A DNA stretch of 6,559 nt from an uncultured Oscillospiraceae bacterium (GTDB lineage Bacteria; Bacillota; Clostridia; Oscillospirales; Ruminococcaceae), in NCBI GenBank assembly GCA_900539695.1, contig UQDG01000047.1, forward strand, positions 1 to 6,559, written 5' to 3'. Of the stretch, positions 1 to 5,486 are shown piece by piece. The notes under the pieces are model-generated. The model worked only from the letters and a program-made list of their open reading frames with translations. It did not search any database and was not told the origin of the DNA. Position 1 is the stretch's first letter, and every line of letters starts with the position of its first letter. The position numbers and the translations under genes were made by a program.

Positions 1-937
1 GGGTGAAGTTGATGCCCCAAGTGGAGTAGAAGAAGCCGAACACCTTACCGGTGGGGCCCTGATCGGAAGCCCACTGGCTGTCCCACAGGCTGGACTTGTT
101 GTTGTAGCCCTTGTCTGTATACTCCTTGGTCTGGTCCACCCACTTCATCAGGTTGGGATCGACGGTAACGGTAGTGCCGCTGACCCAAGGTGCGGACACG
201 TTATTGGAGAAGGTGCGATAAGCATCGTCAAAGCCGGACAGCATCTTGTAGCCCTTGGCAGCAGCCTTGGCCGCTACATCGTTGAACTTATCCCAGTCGG
301 ACAGGCAGCTCTGCACCTCGGTGGGGTCGTCGGTGCCCAGCACTGCCTTTGCAATACTGCGGCGGTATGCAAACAGACCCGGCGTTGCCTGCCATGTAGT
401 GCCGCGCTGGCTGCCGTCCACCGAAACGATATCCTTGGTGTACTGGTACTGCCCGGCCAGATCGGAGTCGGTCAGACCGATATCCTTCTTGACATCTAGA
501 ACGTAGTCGGAGTCCACATACTTCAGGGCGTAGTCAGCCTCGATCAGGAAGATATCGATCTTGCTGTCATCGGCGGCGGAATCCTGATTCAGCAGCGCCT
601 CGTCCAGCTTGTTCTGGTAGTTGTTGTTCTCGTTGGCGTTGATGGTCCACTTTACAAGGGTGCCGTCCTTCAGGGTGGTGGTAGACTTGTCGGCTGCGAT
701 CTCCTTGACCTCGGGGTAGTAGTCGTTGAAGCGGCTCTGGAATTCATCGTTCCAGCACCAGATATTCAGCACCTTGCCCTCTGCGGAAGCAGGCGCATCG
801 GAAGCGGCTGCAGAGGATGCGGGAGCGGAGGAAGCAGCAGCACTGGTAGAAGAGCTGCCGCCGCAGGCTGCCAGAGCAGCACCGATCGTCACGACACCGG
901 AAGCGAGCAGGAAATTACGACGAGAGATCTTTTTCAT
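1..937 (-). CDS. ABC transporter sugar-binding lipoprotein, 3' end cut by window edge
   Basis: The minus strand is open from an ATG at 937 to the window edge, giving the first 312 residues with no stop; the C-terminus is outside. The start is set by AAGGAGG at 953-947, 9 nt upstream. The N-terminus reads MKKISRRNFLLASGVV, then a hydrophobic stretch ending in a lipobox L22-A23-A24-C25, then GGSSS and a Ser/Ala-rich linker to about residue 53. The mature part opens with VLNIWCWNDEFQSRF, typical of extracellular solute-binding proteins family 1 (CUT1 carbohydrate ABC importers). Expected role: a membrane-anchored receptor that hands an oligosaccharide to two permeases, probably encoded further left. 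The neighbouring cellobiose phosphorylase suggests cellobiose or a short beta-glucan as ligand; this is inference. The SRRNFL motif resembles a twin-arginine (Tat) signal. The family call is firm; the substrate is not. Confidence 0.9.
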   Translation of the reverse strand, partial: MKKISRRNFLLASGVVTIGAALAACGGSSSTSAAASSAPASSAAASDAPASAEGKVLNIWCWNDEFQSRFNDYYPEVKEIAADKSTTTLKDGTLVKWTINANENNNYQNKLDEALLNQDSAADDSKIDIFLIEADYALKYVDSDYVLDVKKDIGLTDSDLAGQYQYTKDIVSVDGSQRGTTWQATPGLFAYRRSIAKAVLGTDDPTEVQSCLSDWDKFNDVAAKAAAKGYKMLSGFDDAYRTFSNNVSAPWVSGTTVTVDPNLMKWVDQTKEYTDKGYNNKSSLWDSQWASDQGPTGKVFGFFYSTWGINFT

Positions 938-984
938 AAGGGTAAACCTCCTTCATGGTTTTCCATCAAATAAAAATCATTCTC

Positions 985-1006
985 AAAAAACTCCGCGCTG
1001 GGAGTT
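985..1006 (-). terminator. Short intrinsic terminator or attenuator between the regulator and binding-protein genes
   Basis: On the minus strand, 12 nt after the regulator stop codon, AACTCC (1006-1001) pairs with GGAGTT (994-989) around a 6-nt loop, CAGCGC. The T-run covers 990-985, its first two bases being in the stem. The stem is only 6 bp, so partial read-through is plausible. I find no good promoter between here and the binding-protein start, which suggests that gene relies at least partly on read-through. Confidence 0.55.
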
Positions 1007-1017
1007 GTGGGCCTTTG

Positions 1018-2025
1018 TCAAAGGATGCGGACGGAGCCGCCGTCCAGCAGCTTGCCGGACACCCGAATCTGCTCCGGCAGGGTCACACGCGGATGCTCGA
1101 TCAGCTCGATCAGCTTATCCGCCGCCAGCCTGCCAAGGGCTTTGGTGTTCTGCTGGTAGGTCACCAGCGAGGGTTTGACCACCCGAGAGAGATAGATGCC
1201 ATCGTATCCCATCACTGAGATATCCTCCGGGATGCTCAAGCCCGCCTCGGCCAGGGCGTTGTAGCCGCCCAGTGCGGAAAAGTCATCCGGGAAGATGATG
1301 CAGGTGGGGCGCTGCGGCAGCGCCAGCAACGCCCGGGTCTCTTCAGCGCAGCGATCCACGTCGTGGTACACGCCGCAGCGGACGTACTGCTCCGGCACCT
1401 TCAACCCCAGCTCCTCGCAGGCCTGATAGAAGCCTGCCAGACGGTTCTCGGTAACGGCGGTCTTTTCGCCATGGATAAAGGCGATGCGCCGATGTCCGCA
1501 GGCCCATGCCTGCTGCACCAAGGCCTTTGTGCCCACCACGTTGTCCGAAAGGATCGCCATCCGGTTGTTGAACACATGGTCGATGGTCACCACCGGCACA
1601 TCGCCGTTGACCAACTCCACCACTTGCGGATCGTAAAAGTTCACACAGGCGATCACCACGCCGTCCACACCCCGGTAGTGGCAATGCTCCAGATAGCTCA
1701 TGGATCTGCCGCTGATGTTGTGGTTGATAAAGGTGATATCATAGCCGCGCTTTTCTGCTTCAACCTTGAAGCTGTCCAGCACTGCGGAGAAGTACTCGTG
1801 GGTCAGGCCGCTCTGTTTTTCATCCACAAACAGAACGCCAAGGTTGTAGGTGCGGTTGGTCTTCAGCGCCCGAGCCGCTGCATTGGGCAGGTAGCCCATG
1901 CGGCGGGCCGCTGCGTGGATCCGCTCCCGCGTAGCCTGAGCAATGTCCGGCTGGTCGTTCAAAGCTTTACTGACAGTTGCGACGGATACGCCGCACTCTT
2001 TTGCCAGATCCTTCAGGGATGGCAT
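1018..2025 (-). CDS. LacI-family transcriptional regulator
   Basis: This is a 335-residue protein, the usual LacI/GalR length. Residues 3-22 (SLKDLAKECGVSVATVSKAL) form the helix-turn-helix. Residues 45-57 (YLPNAAARALKTN) match the hinge helix that inserts in the DNA minor groove. From about residue 60 (YNLGVLFVD) to the C-terminus lies the periplasmic-binding-protein-like effector domain; the segment DISVMGYDGIYLSRVVKPSL corresponds to the conserved 'GFDD...P.LTTV' region. The start is supported by AAGGAGG at 2039-2033, 7 nt before ATG. The gene is divergent from the cellobiose phosphorylase gene and upstream of the sugar-binding lipoprotein gene, so it most likely represses both until cellobiose or a derivative binds. 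A candidate operator lies over its own start of transcription, implying autoregulation. The effector cannot be read from sequence. Family call very secure. Confidence 0.96.
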   Translation of the reverse strand: MPSLKDLAKECGVSVATVSKALNDQPDIAQATRERIHAAARRMGYLPNAAARALKTNRTYNLGVLFVDEKQSGLTHEYFSAVLDSFKVEAEKRGYDITFINHNISGRSMSYLEHCHYRGVDGVVIACVNFYDPQVVELVNGDVPVVTIDHVFNNRMAILSDNVVGTKALVQQAWACGHRRIAFIHGEKTAVTENRLAGFYQACEELGLKVPEQYVRCGVYHDVDRCAEETRALLALPQRPTCIIFPDDFSALGGYNALAEAGLSIPEDISVMGYDGIYLSRVVKPSLVTYQQNTKALGRLAADKLIELIEHPRVTLPEQIRVSGKLLDGGSVRIL

Positions 2026-2076
2026 TTTGTAGCCTCCTTCCGATGAAAGGAGCTGCGGGATGTTTCTCGCAAGTCA

Positions 2077-2091
2077 CTTAATCGTTTTCGC
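2077..2091. promoter_or_regulatory. Candidate LacI-type operator O1 in the regulator promoter
   Basis: CTTAATCGTTTTCGC lies here and is repeated identically at 2488-2502. It has the central CG and imperfect dyad typical of LacI/GalR operators (half-sites CTTAAT and TTTTCG, partly symmetric). Relative to the predicted regulator promoter it covers about +1 to +15, a position that would block initiation. It is not a perfect match to the CcpA cre consensus, so the local regulator is the likelier ligand. Confidence 0.65.
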
Positions 2092-2097
2092 AACTTC

Positions 2098-2126
2098 AAT
2101 ATAGCGCATTCTGCACCAAAAATCAA
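2098..2126 (-). promoter_or_regulatory. Sigma-70-type promoter of the LacI-family regulator gene
   Basis: On the minus strand a -35 TTGATT (2126-2121) and a -10 TATATT (2103-2098) are separated by exactly 17 bp. They match the consensus at 4 of 6 and 5 of 6 positions. Transcription should start near 2091, giving a leader of about 65 nt and placing O1 on the start site. Confidence 0.7.
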
Positions 2127-2202
2127 GCGCTAATGTAAAAGTTTTAGTCTAACTGCATCACTTTCGGCATTTTGTTCCAATGCGACCTGTAGAAATTGTG
2201 CA

Positions 2203-2274
2203 TCTCGATTTACTTTCGTTACATTTCGATTAAAACCGAAAAAATTTCGTTGCAGTTTCGTTATGTTTTTCGGT
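2203..2274. repeat. Helically phased TTTCG repeat array in the divergent promoter region
   Basis: Seven consecutive units start at 2203, 2214, 2224, 2234, 2245, 2256 and 2268 and read TCTCG, TTTCG, TTTCG, AACCG, TTTCG, TTTCG and TTTCG. Their CG steps fall at 2206, 2217, 2227, 2237, 2248, 2259 and 2271, so the spacing is 11, 10, 10, 11, 11 and 12 bp, close to one helical turn. Three units extend to TTTCGTTA or TTTCGTTG, and one contains CGATTAA, which is shared with the operator (reverse strand). The array puts the same motif repeatedly on one face of the helix, as in tandem regulator-binding sites. Function unknown. Confidence 0.6.
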
Positions 2275-2297
2275 GAAAAAGGTCGTATGTATATATT
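2268..2297 (+). promoter_or_regulatory. Possible activator-dependent upstream promoter
   Basis: A -10-like TATATT (2292-2297) lies 18 bp downstream of TTTCGG (2268-2273), the last unit of the phased array. The -35 is poor, which is the arrangement seen when an activator replaces -35 contacts. If used, it would give the phosphorylase mRNA a leader of about 250 nt. Weak evidence. Confidence 0.25.
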
Positions 2298-2385
2298 ACT
2301 TTTAAAATGGGGTTTCGGGGCTTTGGTTCTGTACTCTGCCGGTGTGCACGCCCCAAAATTACGCCAAAAACTACCGGGACTTCGC

Positions 2386-2439
2386 AGATTATTTTTAAAA
2401 ATCTTCCCAGATTTTTGCAAAAAGCCCTTGCATTTTTTT
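2386..2439. repeat. Overlapping A/T palindromes and phased A/T tracts upstream of the phosphorylase promoter
   Basis: Three inverted repeats lie side by side: ATTTTTAAAAAT (2391-2402, perfect), AAAAATCT-TCCC-AGATTTTT (2397-2416, 8-bp arms and 4-nt loop) and TTTTTGCAAAAA (2412-2423, perfect). T-tracts begin at 2392, 2412 and 2433, about two helical turns apart. This predicts bent DNA or an UP-like element directly upstream of the -35 at 2428. If transcribed from further upstream, the middle repeat could form a hairpin. Confidence 0.5.
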
Positions 2440-2456
2440 GCGAGATACGGTATGCT
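2428..2456 (+). promoter_or_regulatory. Predicted promoter of the cellobiose phosphorylase gene
   Basis: A -35 TTGCAT (2428-2433) and a -10 TATGCT (2451-2456) are separated by 17 bp; matches to consensus are 3 of 6 and 4 of 6. Transcription would start near 2463, leaving a leader of about 90 nt that contains operator O2. The match is moderate, but this is the best-spaced pair between the palindrome cluster and the gene. Confidence 0.5.
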
Positions 2457-2487
2457 TAACGTGATAAGATTGCTTCTTTCACAGTGC

Positions 2488-2502
2488 CTTAATCGTTTTC
2501 GC
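2488..2502. promoter_or_regulatory. Candidate LacI-type operator O2 upstream of the phosphorylase gene
   Basis: This is a second, identical copy of CTTAATCGTTTTCGC, 411 bp from O1 and in the same orientation on the plus strand. It sits about +26 to +40 relative to the predicted promoter and 51 bp before the phosphorylase ATG. There it could act as a roadblock, or by looping with O1. A 15-bp exact match placed in both divergent promoter regions is unlikely to be chance. Confidence 0.7.
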
Positions 2503-2553
2503 CCATCGATGTGCTGCCCACCCTACAAGGCGCAGTTTTAAGGAGGAAGCATT

Positions 2554-4989
2554 ATGAAGTTCGGATATTTTGATGACCGGAACAAGGAATACGTCATCAC
2601 CACCCCGCAGACGCCCCTGCCCTGGATCAACTACCTTGGCAGCGAGGACTTCTTCAGTCTGGTCTCCAACACGGCGGGCGGTTACAGCTTTTACCGGGAT
2701 GCTCGGATGCGCCGCCTGACCCGCTACCGCTACAATAACTCTCCGCTGGACATGGACGGTCACCGCATCTACATCAAGGACGGCGACACCGTGTGGAACC
2801 CGGGTTGGCAGCCCACCAAGACCCCGCTGGACAGTTACAGCTGCCGCCACGGTCTGGGCTACACCGTTGTGGAGGGCAAAAAGGACGGTGTGACCGCCCG
2901 GCAGGAGTTGTTCGTCCCCAAGGGCGACGCCTGCGAGCTGGATCGGGTGACGGTGTGCAACGAAAGCGCCGCCGTCAAGGAGCTGGACCTGTTCAGCTAT
3001 GTAGAGTTCTGCCTGTGGGATGCCGTGGACGACAGCTCCAACTTCCAGCGCAACTACTCCACTGGCGAGGTGGAGGTGGAAGGCAGCGTCATCTACCACA
3101 AGACCGAGTACCGCGAACGCCGCAACCACTACGCCGTTTTCTGGGCAAACTGCCCGGTGGACAGCTTCGACACCACCCGGGATGCCTTCTGCGGGGTATA
3201 CGGCGGCCCGGCAGACCCGCAAGCCGTCCGCGCCGGGCACTGTTCCGGCAGCATTGCTCACGGCTGGGCACCGGTGGGTGCGCTGCACATCCACCTGAGC
3301 CTTGCTCCCGGCGAAAGCCGCAGCATCCTGTTCGGTCTGGGCTACATCGAAAACCCGCAGCAGGAAAAGTTCATCGCGCCGGGTGTCATCAACAAGACCC
3401 GCGCCCACGCCATGATGGCGCGCTACGCCACCGACGCACAGATCGATGCCGCCCGCATCGCCCTGCGCACCCACTGGGAGGAGCTGCTGTCCACCTACCA
3501 TCTGGAATCCGGCGAGGAAAAGCTGAACCGCATGGTCAATATCTGGCATCAGTACCAGTGCATGGTCACCTTTAACATGAGCCGCTCTGCCAGCTATTAC
3601 GAAAGCGGCACCGGACGCGGCATGGGCTTCCGGGACAGCTGTCAGGATCTTTTGGGCTTTGTGCACATCATCCCCTCCCGTGCCCGGGAGCGCATTCTGG
3701 ATATCGCCGCCACCCAGTTCGAGGACGGCAGCGCCTACCACCAGTACCAGCCCCTGACCAAAAAGGGCAATCGGGACATCGGCACCGGCTTCAACGATGA
3801 CCCGCTGTGGCTCATTGCCGGTACCGCCGCCTACCTGCGGGAGACCGGCGACTGGTCCATTCTGGAGGAGCAGGTTCCCTTTGACAACGATGCCGCCAAG
3901 GCGCAGCCCCTGATGGAGCACCTGCGCCGCAGCTTCAACTTTACCTGCACCCATCTGGGTCCCCACGGTCTGCCGCTCATCGGGCGTGCGGACTGGAACG
4001 ACTGCCTGAACCTGAACTGCTTCTCCGAGCACCCGGGCGAGAGTTTCCAGATCACCGGGCCCAGCGAGGGTCCTGTGGCGGAGAGCGTGTTCATTGCGGG
4101 CATGTTCGTTAAGTACGGCCACGAATACGCCGAGCTGTGCGACCATCTGGGCCTTGACACCGAGGCTTCCGCCGCCCGCCAGAGCATTGACGCGGTGGAG
4201 CAGGCCGTCCTGACTGCAGGCTGGGATGGCGCGTGGTTCCGCCGTGCCTACGATGCTTTCGGCAACCCCATCGGCAGCAAGGAGTGCGCCGAGGGTCAGA
4301 TCTTTATCGAGCCACAGGGCATGTGCGTCATGGCGGGCATCGGCAGGGAGACCGGACAGGCCGCGCAGGCGCTTGCCAGCGTGGAGGAGCGGCTGGACAC
4401 CAAATACGGTGTGGTGCTGCTGCAGCCCGCCTACACCGGCTATCAGCTGAATCTGGGCGAGATCTCCAGCTATCCTCCGGGATACAAGGAGAACGCCGGT
4501 ATCTTCTGCCACAACAACCCGTGGATCAGCTGCGCCGAGGCAACGCTGGGTCACGGCGACCGCGCCTTTGCGGTCTACCGCAAGACCTGCCCCGCCTACA
4601 TCGAGGACATCTCTGAGATCCACCGCACCGAACCCTACGTTTACAGCCAGATGGTGGCAGGCAAGGACGCCCCCACCTTCGGCGAAGCCAAAAACAGCTG
4701 GCTGACCGGCACGGCAGCATGGACCTTCTTCAACATCAGTCAGTACATTCTGGGCATCCAGCCCACCTTGGACGGCCTGCGGGTGGACCCCTGCATCCCC
4801 CACACCCTGACCGGCTACACGGTCACCCGCCGCTTCCGTGGCGCAGAGTATCGCATCACGGTGGACAACGCCGCCGGGGTTCAGCACGGCGTCAAGGCGG
4901 TTACCGTAGACGGCAAGGCCATCTGCGGCAATGTGCTGCCGCTGGCTGCCGCCGGGACCGAGGTAACGGTGCAGGTAACTATGGGTTAA
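2554..4989 (+). CDS. cbp: Cellobiose phosphorylase (glycoside hydrolase family 94)
   Basis: This 811-residue cytoplasmic enzyme has no signal peptide. It should convert cellobiose plus phosphate to alpha-glucose-1-phosphate and glucose, saving ATP compared with hydrolysis. From my memory of the family, 811 aa matches the well-studied clostridial enzyme. The order is an N-terminal beta-sandwich (to about 270), a linker, a helical (alpha/alpha)6 barrel with the active site (about 310-735) and a small C-terminal beta region. [12 protein letters not shown] carries the catalytic acid D483 with W481. [11 protein letters not shown] gives glucose-binding R355 and D361. E636, H653 (FCHNNPW) and T718-G719 (WLTGT) fit the acceptor- and phosphate-binding positions of the Cellulomonas gilvus enzyme at constant offsets. 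The 'DCLNLN' form of the motif favours cellobiose over chitobiose phosphorylase; laminaribiose or cellodextrin specificity is less likely but not excluded. AGGAGG at 2541-2546, 7 nt upstream, fixes the start. Confidence 0.95.
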   Translation: MKFGYFDDRNKEYVITTPQTPLPWINYLGSEDFFSLVSNTAGGYSFYRDARMRRLTRYRYNNSPLDMDGHRIYIKDGDTVWNPGWQPTKTPLDSYSCRHGLGYTVVEGKKDGVTARQELFVPKGDACELDRVTVCNESAAVKELDLFSYVEFCLWDAVDDSSNFQRNYSTGEVEVEGSVIYHKTEYRERRNHYAVFWANCPVDSFDTTRDAFCGVYGGPADPQAVRAGHCSGSIAHGWAPVGALHIHLSLAPGESRSILFGLGYIENPQQEKFIAPGVINKTRAHAMMARYATDAQIDAARIALRTHWEELLSTYHLESGEEKLNRMVNIWHQYQCMVTFNMSRSASYYESGTGRGMGFRDSCQDLLGFVHIIPSRARERILDIAATQFEDGSAYHQYQPLTKKGNRDIGTGFNDDPLWLIAGTAAYLRETGDWSILEEQVPFDNDAAKAQPLMEHLRRSFNFTCTHLGPHGLPLIGRADWNDCLNLNCFSEHPGESFQITGPSEGPVAESVFIAGMFVKYGHEYAELCDHLGLDTEASAARQSIDAVEQAVLTAGWDGAWFRRAYDAFGNPIGSKECAEGQIFIEPQGMCVMAGIGRETGQAAQALASVEERLDTKYGVVLLQPAYTGYQLNLGEISSYPPGYKENAGIFCHNNPWISCAEATLGHGDRAFAVYRKTCPAYIEDISEIHRTEPYVYSQMVAGKDAPTFGEAKNSWLTGTAAWTFFNISQYILGIQPTLDGLRVDPCIPHTLTGYTVTRRFRGAEYRITVDNAAGVQHGVKAVTVDGKAICGNVLPLAAAGTEVTVQVTMG

Positions 4990-5029
4990 ACCGACTTTTT
5001 CTGCTTCCTCATATTATTCTCCTTTTCAT

Positions 5030-5079
5030 AACCAACGCCGCCGCGCAGCCCCCCCCCCCCTGCACGGCGGCGTTGGTTT
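5030..5079 (+). terminator. Long GC-rich hairpin with poly-C loop downstream of the phosphorylase gene
   Basis: AACCAACGCCGCCG (5030-5043) pairs perfectly over 14 bp with 5065-5078. After one C/A mismatch, GCA (5045-5047) and TGC (5061-5063) add three more pairs. The loop is a G followed by twelve C residues (5049-5060). Only three T residues follow on the plus strand, so it is a weak classical terminator. It may instead protect the mRNA 3' end or be a dispersed palindromic element. It starts 40 nt after the phosphorylase stop codon. Confidence 0.6.
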
Positions 5080-5188
5080 CACAGCTTATCCGACCGTACA
5101 ACGATCAAAAATGCGCTCCGCGTTGCTCTGCGCATAGATAGCGGAATTATTATTTTAATTTGCATGGGGCTGTTGCACAAGCCCAACA
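5080..5188. other. Intergenic stretch with no convincing gene; possible mobile-element end
   Basis: I see no supported coding region here. A weak inverted repeat ATGCGC/GCGCAT (5111-5116 with 5130-5135) is present. The segment GGGGCTGTTGCACAA (5166-5180) resembles the ends of some insertion sequences, and GGGCT (5167-5171) is inverted as AGCCC (5180-5184). No matching partner end or transposase is visible, so an insertion-sequence remnant is only a possibility. Confidence 0.25.
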
Positions 5189-5236
5189 AAAAGGCCAGAG
5201 TTATTTAGCCAAAAGGCTTTACAACTCTGGTCTTTT
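5189..5236. terminator. Bidirectional hairpin terminator
   Basis: AAAAGGCCAGAGTT (5189-5202) pairs with AACTCTGGTCTTTT (5223-5236) over 14 bp with one G-U wobble. An inner stem AGCC/GGCT (5207-5210 with 5215-5218) closes an AAAA loop. The plus strand ends in TTTT and the minus strand in TTTTT, so it can stop transcription in both directions. This is the first T-tailed terminator after the phosphorylase gene and may be its functional end. Confidence 0.7.
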
Positions 5237-5271
5237 GCTTTAACGTTAACAGTGCAGAATGAAACGGATAA

Positions 5272-5337
5272 AGCAAGAACAGCATAGGTATCGTCCTGCT
5301 CCTGTGCCTGATTCCGCTGGTCAAGGGCATTAAATAA
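5272..5337 (+). pseudogene. Possible 3' remnant of a small membrane-protein gene
   Basis: A reading frame with no ATG, GTG or TTG start encodes SKNSIGIVLLLCLIPLVKGI followed by K and a TAA stop. It is a hydrophobic stretch with a basic tail, ending 16 bp before a strong terminator stem. An in-frame TAA lies just upstream at 5269-5271. The pattern fits the surviving tail of a deleted gene with its original terminator. At 21 codons it could equally be chance. An alternative ATG frame (5259-5333, 24 codons) lacks a ribosome binding site and looks less protein-like. Confidence 0.25.
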
Positions 5338-5353
5338 ATCAAATCCGTTTAAT

Positions 5354-5387
5354 GGGCAGCGGCTTTTCAGCCGCTGCCCGATTTTTT
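5354..5387 (+). terminator. Strong rho-independent terminator
   Basis: GGGCAGCGGCT (5354-5364) and AGCCGCTGCCC (5369-5379) form a perfect 11-bp stem with a TTTC loop, followed by GA and six T residues (5382-5387). It reads on the plus strand but has no intact gene in front of it, only the short hydrophobic frame ending at 5337. It insulates the following operon from upstream transcription. Confidence 0.9.
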
Positions 5388-5403
5388 ATTTCCTGAGCGA
5401 ATT

Positions 5404-5431
5404 AACAATTCTCAAACAATTCTCAAACATT
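5404..5431 (+). promoter_or_regulatory. Tandem 11-bp direct repeats, probable response-regulator binding site
   Basis: AACAATTCTCA occurs twice back to back (5404-5414 and 5415-5425), and a partial third copy AACATT begins at 5426. Direct repeats with an 11-bp period next to the -35 are the standard site architecture for OmpR/PhoB-family regulators. The operon encodes such a regulator at its 3' end, so autoregulation is likely. This is inference from spacing, not from a known consensus. Confidence 0.6.
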
Positions 5432-5460
5432 GCGGCAATGCTGCTTTTATATGATATAAT
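5430..5460 (+). promoter_or_regulatory. Extended -10 promoter of the membrane protein / response regulator operon
   Basis: A perfect -10 TATAAT (5455-5460) is preceded by TGA, giving the extended TGNTATAAT form. The only -35 candidate is TTGCGG (5430-5435) with a long 19-bp spacer. A strong -10 with a poor -35 next to direct repeats suggests activation by the bound regulator. Transcription should start near 5467, about 20 nt before the start codon. Confidence 0.75.
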
Positions 5461-5486
5461 CACTATAAGCAGAGGGAGCAAAAAGA

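Noticed and set aside
1018..1023. A perfect -35 hexamer TTGACA on the minus strand at the end of the regulator gene, possibly for the binding-protein gene.
   Set aside because: At 16-18 bp downstream the sequence is GC-rich hairpin DNA with no -10-like hexamer.
1363..2046. A 227-codon plus-strand frame opposite the LacI-family gene.
   Set aside because: It overlaps a clear LacI regulator in full, is His/Val-rich and has no recognisable domain; it is a shadow frame.
2130..2420. A 96-codon minus-strand frame upstream of the regulator gene.
   Set aside because: It covers the promoter, the repeat array and the palindromes. Composition follows the AT-rich intergenic DNA and no motif is visible.
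2488..2502. Reading the repeated operator as a CcpA catabolite (cre) site.
   Set aside because: The outer positions of the cre consensus are not met, and the exact duplication at the regulator's own promoter fits the local LacI protein better.
2263..2541. A 92-codon plus-strand frame in the divergent region, partly hydrophobic (MYILLLKWGFGALVLYSAGV), that could be a leader peptide.
   Set aside because: Its start lies within the phased array, there is no proper ribosome binding site, it runs through the palindromes, promoter and operator, and its end overlaps the phosphorylase ribosome binding site.
2479..4887. An 802-codon open frame antisense to the phosphorylase gene.
   Set aside because: It mirrors the real gene because GC-ending codons leave few stop triplets on the opposite strand. 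The translation is low-complexity Val/Ala/Gly-rich, with no domain and no ribosome binding site.
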